A stretch of DNA of 5,017 nucleotides. It comes from Bacillota bacterium (GTDB lineage: Bacteria; Bacillota; Bacilli; Bacillales; Cytobacillaceae). How positions within the stretch are numbered: the stretch's first letter is position 1; the number at the start of each line of letters is the position of its first letter. The notes beneath the pieces were generated by a model. That model had not been told where the DNA came from, did not search any database, and saw only the letters and a list, made by a program, of their open reading frames with translations. Where the stretch lies: the NCBI GenBank assembly GCA_023389895.1, contig JAEWDX010000266.1:1-5017 (forward strand), given 5' to 3'. Position numbers and translations under genes: made by a program. Shown in pieces: positions 1-5,017 of the stretch.

Positions 1-2554
1 CACATTGTTTTCGCGTTAATTCCCTCCATGAAAGCTGATTCTTTGTGACTGCTTCTGCAATATACTTTAAAGCTGCATGAAACAACTCACCAATATCAGG
101 AGCCTCTAAGCGGAATATTTGCCGCTCTCTCAGTTTCAAGCCATGCTGGGCATAGTGAGAAAATGGACAGCCATGAAATAGTTCCATCCTTGATACACTT
201 GCTTCAATCTCATTTCCATATAAATCCCTGCTAATTTCTTCACCTAATTGCTTTGTTTGATTCTCATAATAAAGACTGGAAAAAACTTTACGGGCAGAAT
301 TTCGCCATTGTTCATTTTGAATATAAAAATTATAAACATCCCACCAAAAATCATAAATTGGATACTTTCTTTTCTTCAATTGCAATTGCGCTGTTAAATA
401 AGCAAGCGTTGTATTAACATTATTTGCGTATTCAAGCTGCTCTTCTTCAGGTAATTCAGCTGGATCAACGATGTAGTCATGTTGATAGCAATTAGGAAAT
501 AAATCGAGCATTCTTTTAATATAGGATGAGGGCATCAATGCCTTTCCTTCTTCATTTGCCAGTGGATAACTAATAAAAAGTTCGTCAGATGGTGTTACAA
601 ATGCCTTATAAGCCAAAAATTCTTCATCTAGTAATCTCGTTCTGCCGCTAGGAGCTATTTTAAAACCATTTGCAAGTAATTGTTCTCTGTCCTCGTCAGC
701 AAAAACACCTTCTTCAGAAAATTTCGCAGGTAGGACGCCTTCATTTAATCCGATAATAAAAGCCACCTTTATATCTGATAAACGGGACATCCCTAGATCT
801 GCTGCCATTACTTGATCAATTGCTGGTGGCACAAGGGAAAAGCGTAAAGCTTCCATCCCGGCATCAAGAATCGATGCGAAGCGCTTCACTGTTACTTGCT
901 CGTCACCAAGCATTTCGACATACTGATCAAGAAGTTCGATTACCCCATTCCATGCTTGTTCATGATCTCTAGCTTTTACAAGCTCTCCTCTTTCTTCTGC
1001 CTGTAGCTTCCATGCTTCTAGCTTTGCTTGTACATCGATTTCCTCAAGAAAAAGATAAATGGCTTCACAAAGCATGAGACCATTTTCTGCTTTTTTCAGA
1101 CGTTTCGTTAATGTCACGAGCGGCTCTGTAATAAGCATTCTTAGTTCATTCAATTCCTGCTCAATTTCTTTTTCCACATTTGTTTGAGCATTTGTGGCAA
1201 ATTCTAAACCACGAATTCTCCTGTATACCCAACGGTTTCTTCTTGTCCATTTGTCTCCTTGTATGCCATTTGCCAAGCAATAGTTTTCCAGCTTGTCCAT
1301 TTGTTCACGTAAATTATTAGCATCTTTTGCAGAGGGGTAGAAAAACTCTGTTTTTACTGCACGGAAAATGGGTTCATAGCGCCAGTTTCCGTTAATGATC
1401 TCAAGACTAGAACGAATCAATTCAATAAGTGGATGAGTGAGCATTGTCCTTTTTTGATCAATAAAATAAGGAATTTGATGATCATGAAAAATCGTTTCAA
1501 TAATATCGTGATAATCTTGACCAGTTTTTGCTAAAATCGCAATATCTCGATAACGAAGCCCATTCTTCCGGACGAGCAGATTTATCTTTCGTGCCACTCC
1601 CTCCATTTCTGACCGACGATTAGCCGCTTGAGCGATATGGACTGCAGTATTGCCTGTAAAGCTACTAGAAGGACGGGTGTCAAAGCTTGCTTCCAAATGC
1701 TTTAAAGAGGGATCTTTCCATCTTTTTTGTTCTTCTAATAAAATCTCAGTTATTTCAATTCCACTGCCTCTAGCTATGGAATGAATGGTCTCGTAGTGCT
1801 CGGCAGAAATTCTAAATAAATGCATATCATCAGTTGGTTGCTGATATGGTCTACCGAGTGTGAATGTTATTGTTGTTTTTTTACAACATTTCATTAATTG
1901 TTCCACAATCATATATTCCAGTGGGGTAAAATTGTAAAATCCATCTATATAAATTTCTGCATCCTTTAAATAGCTCGATTGGGTCACCTTTTCCGCTAGT
2001 AAACGAAAATAATCTTCCGAATCAATGTATTTATTACTTAAAGACTGTTCAAAGCTTTCATAGATTCGTTCAAGATCATGGAGCTTATCTTGAAGCAGCT
2101 TATGATCTGAGGATAGTTGTGCCTGCTTTTCAACTAGTTCATGAGGGGAAATACAATAACGCTTAAACTCTGTTATCATTTTTTCAATTTGCTCAATGAA
2201 ACCATTCTTATCTGCTGCACGCTGAAATAATTTCAACTCATCCTTTTTTTCCTCAATAATTTTGCGAATAAGCATGCTTATACCGACACTGTTCAAATGA
2301 TAGCGGCTTAGTCCACCTGTTTCTTGGAGTATTCTCCATGCTAGTCGTGTAAAAGAATAGACTTGACAACGAACCATTCCAGAAAGCCCAGGTGTCGCAA
2401 TTAATTTATATTCTGATTGAAAAGTCATTTGTTCAGGGACTAAGTAAATAATCGGGCTGCCCCCTGGGCTTCGCTTCAGTTCGTTCTTAATTTCAGTTAA
2501 ACAATGCGCTGTTTTTCCACTGCCAGAGCGTCCGACTACTAATTCGACAGACAT
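1..2554 (-). CDS. addB: ATP-dependent helicase/nuclease subunit B (AddB), 3' end cut off by the window edge
   Basis: AddB partners AddA in the cytoplasmic complex that unwinds and resects double-strand DNA ends, responds to Chi and prepares 3' tails for RecA. I translated an uninterrupted frame of 851 residues; the rest of a roughly 1,160-residue family protein lies beyond the left edge. Visible are a Walker A motif GRSGSGKT (residues 8-15), the family signatures VPEQMTFQSE (39-48) and FTRLAWRIL (68-76), an AANRRSEMEG segment near 305-315, a helicase-like GLNEGVLP near 598-605, and SRMELFHGCPFSHYAQHGLKL near 788-808. Cys796 in that last motif matches the first of four cysteines that bind the 4Fe-4S cluster in Bacillus AddB. 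The other three cysteines and the RecB-type nuclease active site should be in the missing part. The ATG at 2554 is chosen because an AGGAAGTGA ribosome binding site precedes it and Walker A falls at its usual distance from the start. Family knowledge predicts addA immediately downstream. The identification is very secure. Confidence 0.97.
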   Translation of the reverse strand, partial: MSVELVVGRSGSGKTAHCLTEIKNELKRSPGGSPIIYLVPEQMTFQSEYKLIATPGLSGMVRCQVYSFTRLAWRILQETGGLSRYHLNSVGISMLIRKIIEEKKDELKLFQRAADKNGFIEQIEKMITEFKRYCISPHELVEKQAQLSSDHKLLQDKLHDLERIYESFEQSLSNKYIDSEDYFRLLAEKVTQSSYLKDAEIYIDGFYNFTPLEYMIVEQLMKCCKKTTITFTLGRPYQQPTDDMHLFRISAEHYETIHSIARGSGIEITEILLEEQKRWKDPSLKHLEASFDTRPSSSFTGNTAVHIAQAANRRSEMEGVARKINLLVRKNGLRYRDIAILAKTGQDYHDIIETIFHDHQIPYFIDQKRTMLTHPLIELIRSSLEIINGNWRYEPIFRAVKTEFFYPSAKDANNLREQMDKLENYCLANGIQGDKWTRRNRWVYRRIRGLEFATNAQTNVEKEIEQELNELRMLITEPLVTLTKRLKKAENGLMLCEAIYLFLEEIDVQAKLEAWKLQAEERGELVKARDHEQAWNGVIELLDQYVEMLGDEQVTVKRFASILDAGMEALRFSLVPPAIDQVMAADLGMSRLSDIKVAFIIGLNEGVLPAKFSEEGVFADEDREQLLANGFKIAPSGRTRLLDEEFLAYKAFVTPSDELFISYPLANEEGKALMPSSYIKRMLDLFPNCYQHDYIVDPAELPEEEQLEYANNVNTTLAYLTAQLQLKKRKYPIYDFWWDVYNFYIQNEQWRNSARKVFSSLYYENQTKQLGEEISRDLYGNEIEASVSRMELFHGCPFSHYAQHGLKLRERQIFRLEAPDIGELFHAALKYIAEAVTKNQLSWRELTRKQC

Positions 2555-2561
2555 ACTATTT

Positions 2562-2572
2562 TCACTTCCTCT
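2562..2572 (-). promoter_or_regulatory. Ribosome binding site of addB
   Basis: On the minus strand AGAGGAAGTGA lies seven bases before the ATG at 2554. Its last nine bases match AGGAGGTGA, the complement of the 16S rRNA 3' end in Bacilli, at eight of nine positions. This fixes the addB start. Confidence 0.75.
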
Positions 2573-2609
2573 ACGAAAGAAAATTTACTCTTTTTATTAG
2601 TTTCATTTT

Positions 2610-2637
2610 ATCATAGAAAGCCAAAATGGCACGTCAT
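2610..2637 (-). promoter_or_regulatory. Predicted sigma-A-type promoter for addB
   Basis: On the minus strand a -35-like ATGACG (2637-2632, four of six matches to TTGACA) is followed by a 16-base spacer and a -10-like TATGAT (2615-2610, five of six matches to TATAAT). Transcription would begin around 2600, giving a leader of about 45 bases before the addB start. A strong hairpin closes the upstream signal peptidase gene, so addB needs its own promoter and this is the best candidate in the gap. It is inferred from sequence only, and the -35 box is mediocre. Confidence 0.5.
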
Positions 2638-2641
2638 GAAC

Positions 2642-2659
2642 GATGATGTTACCACCATC
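2642..2659 (-). other. Small hairpin with a GUAA tetraloop upstream of addB
   Basis: Read on the minus strand, GATGGTG and CATCATC pair over seven positions, one of them a G-U wobble, around a GTAA loop. GUAA belongs to the stable GNRA tetraloop class. The wobble pairs only in minus-strand RNA. No T-run follows, so it is not an intrinsic terminator. It lies just upstream of the predicted addB -35 box and would be transcribed only by readthrough or from an upstream start. Its function is unknown and chance is possible. Confidence 0.3.
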
Positions 2660-2671
2660 TGGAGCAGAGCT

Positions 2672-2697
2672 GAATTTAAACAACTAATCCTAAATTC
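2672..2697. repeat. AT-rich inverted repeat in the addB upstream gap
   Basis: GAATTTA (2672-2678) and TAAATTC (2691-2697) are a perfect seven-base inverted repeat around a 12-base spacer. The arms are almost entirely A and T, so a chance origin is quite possible. An operator upstream of addB is the alternative. I recognise no known regulator consensus in it. Confidence 0.25.
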
Positions 2698-2712
2698 GGA
2701 AAAATCCTCAGA

Positions 2713-2745
2713 CAAAAGGACTCAAGGCTTCCCTGAGTCCTTTTG
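2713..2745 (-). terminator. Hairpin terminator closing the envelope operon
   Basis: CAAAAGGACTCA (2713-2724) and TGAGTCCTTTTG (2734-2745) pair perfectly over 12 bases. In minus-strand RNA the stem extends by a U-G wobble and two G-C pairs to a three-base AAG loop. That wobble is an A-C mismatch on the plus strand, which favours minus-strand use. The stem starts six bases after the signal peptidase stop codon. The T-run is four Ts inside the descending arm, with another five Ts about nine bases further on, so it is a strong hairpin with a somewhat weak tail. It separates the signal peptidase transcript from addB. Confidence 0.8.
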
Positions 2746-2751
2746 ACTTAT

Positions 2752-3306
2752 TTAGAATGAGATGTCCATATCAGTTAGTGGCCAATAACGTAAATTAACC
2801 TTTCCAACTACTTGATCAACGGAAATAAATTTAAATTCCCGGCTGTCCCGGCTTTTGGGTCGATTATCACCAAGGACGAACAGCTTTCCTTCTGGCACCG
2901 TTTCAGAGCCCGTTAATTCTTCTAGCGTAAAATCACCAGTCAATCGGCCCCCTAATGCTTCTTGCCGATATTTTTCAAGATACGGCTCCGCTACTTTTTC
3001 ACCATTAACATGAAGCTCATCATTGCGGTATTCTATTTTATCCCCTGGAAGTCCAATAATTCTCTTTACAAAATCCTCTTCTTTATTATGATGAAAAACA
3101 ATGACATCAAAACGATGTAGTTCACCAATTTGATAGCCTATTTTGTTCACAATTAACTTATTTCCACCAACGAGGGTCGGCTCCATTGAAACCCCTTCAA
3201 CAACATAACTTGTAAAGAAAAAGGTACGAATAAAAATAAAAATAATAAGCCCAATTCCAAAAGCTTTAATCCATTCAATTCCTTCTTTCTTGATTGCTTC
3301 TTTCAT
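2752..3306 (-). CDS. lepB: Type I signal peptidase (SipS/SipV-like)
   Basis: This membrane-anchored serine protease removes signal peptides from secreted preproteins on the outer face of the cytoplasmic membrane. Numbered from the chosen start (184 residues), it has one membrane anchor at about 11-31. The box holding the catalytic serine, GVSMEPTL, follows with Ser40. The box holding the general-base lysine, FVKRIIGLPGD, has Lys81, and the box E motif GDNRPKSRDSR spans 146-156. The Ser-Lys dyad, the single anchor and the length match the short prokaryotic-type Bacillus enzymes (SipS is 184 residues), so it should be active. An ATG two codons further upstream (3312) is in frame, but the GGAGG at 3314-3318 is only one base from it and seven bases from the ATG at 3306, so 3306 is the likely start. 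The gene begins 23 bases after the TVP38-family gene, suggesting co-transcription, and is followed by a hairpin terminator. Bacilli often carry several paralogues; which one this is cannot be decided here. Confidence 0.95.
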   Translation of the reverse strand: MKEAIKKEGIEWIKAFGIGLIIFIFIRTFFFTSYVVEGVSMEPTLVGGNKLIVNKIGYQIGELHRFDVIVFHHNKEEDFVKRIIGLPGDKIEYRNDELHVNGEKVAEPYLEKYRQEALGGRLTGDFTLEELTGSETVPEGKLFVLGDNRPKSRDSREFKFISVDQVVGKVNLRYWPLTDMDISF

Positions 3307-3313
3307 TACCATT

Positions 3314-3318
3314 CCTCC
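3314..3318 (-). promoter_or_regulatory. Ribosome binding site that decides the signal peptidase start
   Basis: GGAGG on the minus strand sits seven bases before the ATG at 3306, an optimal distance. It sits only one base before the upstream in-frame ATG at 3312, which is too close for initiation. The shorter 184-residue protein is therefore preferred. Confidence 0.75.
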
Positions 3319-3329
3319 AAAAACGTGTA

Positions 3330-3947
3330 CTATTCATGACTCTTCTTTCTCTCGATACTCGTATTCATTTTGATTTCGATTCTTTTTCCAACATACCAGA
3401 GTATAAAGATAATAACAGCAACAATGGCTGTTCTAACTGGCTTCGTAATAAGTGATCTAATATCATAGCCAATAAAGCTCATTGTAAAGATCATGACTGC
3501 TTTCCCTGTCACCACAGCAAGCATGTATTGAGCAATGCTAATTTTCGATAATCCCGCAACAATATTTACAACTGCTGAAGGGGTGAAAGGAAAACATATA
3601 AGGATAAATAACGGACCAAAACCATGCTTTTCTACCCAACTCATAAGACTCTGAACTTTCGAATGTCTCTTTAGCATCCTTAACATTTTCTTTTGTCCAA
3701 ATTTACGAATGAGTAGAAAAACGAGTAATGCTCCACATGTTGAACCAATCCAAGAAAATAAAAAACCAAACCATAATCCGAATGCATTTGCATTTGCCAT
3801 GACGAATAAAAAAAGTGGCAAAAAAGGTAGAAAAGCTTCAATCATCGGTAGCAAAATGCCCGGTATTGGACCAAATGAACGATATTTTTCAATTAATTCC
3901 ATTATATGTTCAAGTGTAAACCAATCTTTAAACAATTCAAAATCCAT
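3330..3947 (-). CDS. TVP38/TMEM64 (SNARE-associated, DedA-like) family membrane protein
   Basis: This is a polytopic membrane protein of 205 residues, the usual size for bacterial TVP38/TMEM64 proteins and similar to Bacillus YhjE. Hydrophobic stretches lie at about 28-52, 55-80, 111-133, 140-162 and 171-188. The family-type re-entrant region is seen as LPMIEAFLPFLPL (33-45, Glu37). A basic loop RKFGQKK follows (81-87), then the conserved FPFTPSAVVNIVAGLSKI (119-136) and a basic tail ending KKSHE. Related DedA proteins move lipids such as undecaprenyl phosphate across the membrane or support proton-motive-force homeostasis. The substrate of this TVP38 branch is not established, so a transport role is inference. 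The ATG at 3947 is chosen because GAGGAG lies six bases before it. A GTG at 3998 would add 17 residues but has no ribosome binding site, and the added segment is hydrophilic and unlike the family. It lies between an LCP gene (70 bases upstream) and a signal peptidase gene (23 bases downstream), apparently in one transcript. Confidence 0.9.
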   Translation of the reverse strand: MDFELFKDWFTLEHIMELIEKYRSFGPIPGILLPMIEAFLPFLPLFLFVMANANAFGLWFGFLFSWIGSTCGALLVFLLIRKFGQKKMLRMLKRHSKVQSLMSWVEKHGFGPLFILICFPFTPSAVVNIVAGLSKISIAQYMLAVVTGKAVMIFTMSFIGYDIRSLITKPVRTAIVAVIIFILWYVGKRIEIKMNTSIERKKSHE

Positions 3948-3953
3948 TATAAT

Positions 3954-3959
3954 CTCCTC
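3954..3959 (-). promoter_or_regulatory. Ribosome binding site that decides the TVP38-family start
   Basis: GAGGAG on the minus strand is six bases upstream of the ATG at 3947. No comparable purine-rich site precedes the GTG at 3998, so the 205-residue product is preferred over a 222-residue one. Confidence 0.75.
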
Positions 3960-4017
3960 GTGATTCACTGGCAAATGACTTATCCTATTATTGTACACTT
4001 ATTTTTAACAAAAAAAT

Positions 4018-4953
4018 TTATTCTGCGAAAAATTCATGAATCGCTTGCTTATTTTTATCAAAATCGATTGCTAAAACAGCTCCTACTCCATTAATCCGCT
4101 TATTTTGATAAGAGCCATCAATGGGAATTCTCAATGTATCAATATTACGATTTTTTTCCGAAATAAAATCTTTACCAATATAGAGAATATCAGTTGTAGC
4201 CATGTTTGTATTAACAAATGGAGTCATAACCCCAATTAATTTAGGGAGCTTTGCTACCGTTTCAAAACTAGTAAATTGTCGTGCTACTTCCTTCATTGTC
4301 TTCTGTTGTCGTTCAACCCTACCGAAATCCCCGATAGCATCATGGCGGAAGCGAACATATCCTAGAAGATGCTCTCCATCAAGCCTTTGCAATCCTGGCT
4401 CGAGCGAAACGCCAATATTAGTAGACATTGCCTTTTCAACCTCGATTTCTACCCCTTTAGGGAAAGCTTCATCAATCAAGTGAACAAACCCTTCAAAGTC
4501 GACAATCGCGTAATGTTGAAGATCAATATCAAAATTTTCTTTAATTGTTTGTCTTAATAATTCGGGTCCTCCGTAGGCAAAAGCAGCATTCAATTTCTTT
4601 TTTCCATATCCAGGTATGTCTACATACATATCCCTCATAAGGGAAACTAATTTATATGATCGATCATCAGGATTGTAATGGGCAATCATCATTGTATCAG
4701 ATCTCGATTTTTCCTCTCCTCTTGAATCATTGCCAATTAAGAGAATATTCGTTTCACCAAATTTATTTTTATCTCCATTAAAATCATATTCTTCCTTCAC
4801 TACTTCTTTTAATGTCTCTTCAGATTGCGAGACCCCTTGTTTATACTGAAAATAGAAATAGGAAATAACTCCGACAAACAGCAGTAAAATAACAAAAAAA
4901 ACACTCTTCCACTTTCTCTTTTTTCCTTGCTTATTATATTGTTCAGATCTCAT
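4018..4953 (-). CDS. LytR-CpsA-Psr (LCP) family cell-wall polymer ligase
   Basis: LCP enzymes transfer lipid-linked anionic polymers such as wall teichoic acid onto peptidoglycan outside the membrane, releasing the polyprenyl carrier. The 311-residue protein has a short basic cytoplasmic N-terminus (KKRKWK at 11-16), one membrane span at about 17-36, a stalk, and an LCP domain from about 68 to 225. The expected charged residues are present: Asp76 and Arg78 in NDSRG, Arg84 and Asp86 in SRSD, Arg107 and Asp108 in LMRDMY, Arg201, Arg203 and Asp205 in YVRFRHD, and Asp209, Arg212 and Arg215 in GDFGRVERQQ. These are the pyrophosphate- and metal-binding positions of the family, so the protein should be active. 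FPKGVEIEVEKAM and the GDFGRVERQQ segment look closer to MsrR-like members than to TagT. Databases often label such proteins TagU or LytR, but I cannot assign a specific paralogue. The ATG at 4953 has AAGAAGGG nine bases upstream and is the only usable start before an in-frame TGA at 4993-4995. It is probably the first fully visible gene of the envelope operon. Confidence 0.93.
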   Translation of the reverse strand: MRSEQYNKQGKKRKWKSVFFVILLLFVGVISYFYFQYKQGVSQSEETLKEVVKEEYDFNGDKNKFGETNILLIGNDSRGEEKSRSDTMMIAHYNPDDRSYKLVSLMRDMYVDIPGYGKKKLNAAFAYGGPELLRQTIKENFDIDLQHYAIVDFEGFVHLIDEAFPKGVEIEVEKAMSTNIGVSLEPGLQRLDGEHLLGYVRFRHDAIGDFGRVERQQKTMKEVARQFTSFETVAKLPKLIGVMTPFVNTNMATTDILYIGKDFISEKNRNIDTLRIPIDGSYQNKRINGVGAVLAIDFDKNKQAIHEFFAE

Positions 4954-4957
4954 ATGA

Positions 4958-4996
4958 TTAATCCCTTCTTCTAAAATGCTTTTGTTCGACCTTCAT
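4958..4996 (-). other. Possible 12-codon leader reading frame before the LCP gene
   Basis: On the minus strand an ATG at 4996 opens a frame reading MKVEQKHFRRRD and stops at TAA (4960-4958), four bases before the LCP start. A good GAAGGAG ribosome binding site (5013-5007) lies ten bases before this ATG, and it is a better match than the AAGAAGGG serving the LCP gene itself. An in-frame TGA at 5012-5014 shows that this frame is not the tail of a longer gene. The spacing would allow stop-restart coupling to LCP translation. It competes with a partial upstream gene in another frame (4971-5017), and chance is a serious alternative. Confidence 0.25.
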
Positions 4997-5017
4997 TGAT
5001 ATATGACTCCTTCAAAT
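4971..5017 (-). CDS. Possible C-terminal tail of an upstream gene entering from the right edge
   Basis: One minus-strand frame is open from the right edge and reads LKESYINEGRTKAF before a TAG at 4973-4971, seventeen bases upstream of the LCP start. The LCP ribosome binding site follows at once, as expected between genes of one operon. Only 14 codons are visible, and a frame this short is open by chance about half the time, so this is weak. A second frame ends at TGA 4995-4993 with FEGVIYQ and is an alternative tail. I do not recognise either sequence. Confidence 0.25.
   Translation of the reverse strand, partial: LKESYINEGRTKAF

Noticed and set aside
100..2310. AGCGG five-mers (the Bacillus subtilis Chi sequence) within addB
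   Set aside because: A five-base motif is expected by chance several times in this length, and its presence inside addB carries no special meaning.
3709..3963. Plus-strand open frame of 84 codons
   Set aside because: It lies antisense to the well-supported TVP38-family gene, has no family resemblance or credible ribosome binding site, and its composition reflects the complementary gene.
3948..3998. GTG-initiated extension of the TVP38-family protein by 17 residues
   Set aside because: No ribosome binding site precedes the GTG, whereas the ATG at 3947 has GAGGAG at six bases. The extra residues are hydrophilic and covered by that ribosome binding site.
3990..4017. Possible internal promoter (TACAAT at 3995-3990, minus strand) before the TVP38 gene
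   Set aside because: The -10-like box matches five of six positions, but at 16-18 bases upstream there is only an A/T tract with no -35 match, and such boxes are common in AT-rich gaps. Readthrough from the LCP gene is simpler.
3999..4017. A/T-only dyad just after the LCP stop codon as a terminator
   Set aside because: The pairing is between T and A runs with no G-C pairs, too weak to call an intrinsic terminator.
3906..4094. Plus-strand open frame of 62 codons spanning the LCP-TVP38 junction
   Set aside because: It overlaps the ends of two genuine minus-strand genes and shows no domain or initiation signal of its own.
4202..4557. Two overlapping plus-strand open frames (4202-4483 and 4369-4557)
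   Set aside because: Both are antisense to conserved parts of the LCP domain, overlap each other in different frames and resemble no known protein.

Overview
The window reads as a chromosomal segment of a low-GC Gram-positive bacterium, most likely of the family Bacillaceae. The bases for this are an AT-rich composition, purine-rich ribosome binding sites, an AddB-type nuclease subunit (the Firmicutes counterpart of RecBCD), a short single-membrane-span SipS/SipV-like signal peptidase, and a LytR-CpsA-Psr (LCP) protein. All confident genes lie on the minus strand, so transcription runs from right to left.

From right to left there is first a 64-base right edge (4954-5017). It may hold either the tail of an upstream gene or a 12-codon leader frame. 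Next come an LCP-family cell-wall polymer ligase (4018-4953), a TVP38/TMEM64 (SNARE-associated/DedA-like) membrane protein (3330-3947) and a type I signal peptidase (2752-3306). The gaps between these three genes are 70 and 23 bases. No GC-containing terminator lies between them, so they probably form one cell-envelope operon. A strong hairpin at 2713-2745, six bases past the signal peptidase stop codon, closes it.

The 197-base gap 2555-2751 holds that terminator, two smaller dyads, a plausible sigma-A promoter (about 2610-2637) and a good ribosome binding site. After it comes addB, which runs off the left edge. The first 851 residues are visible, against roughly 1,160 in the family. AddB works with AddA, expected just beyond the left edge, to resect DNA double-strand ends for recombination.

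Functionally there are two unrelated modules: an envelope module (polymer attachment to the wall, a possible lipid-handling membrane protein, signal peptide removal) and a DNA repair module. The window looks like ordinary core genome. I see no mobile element, CRISPR array, tRNA or rRNA, and no convincing new system. The points worth checking are the ambiguous region just upstream of the LCP gene, the possible functional link between the LCP and TVP38 proteins, and a minus-strand GUAA-loop hairpin upstream of addB.
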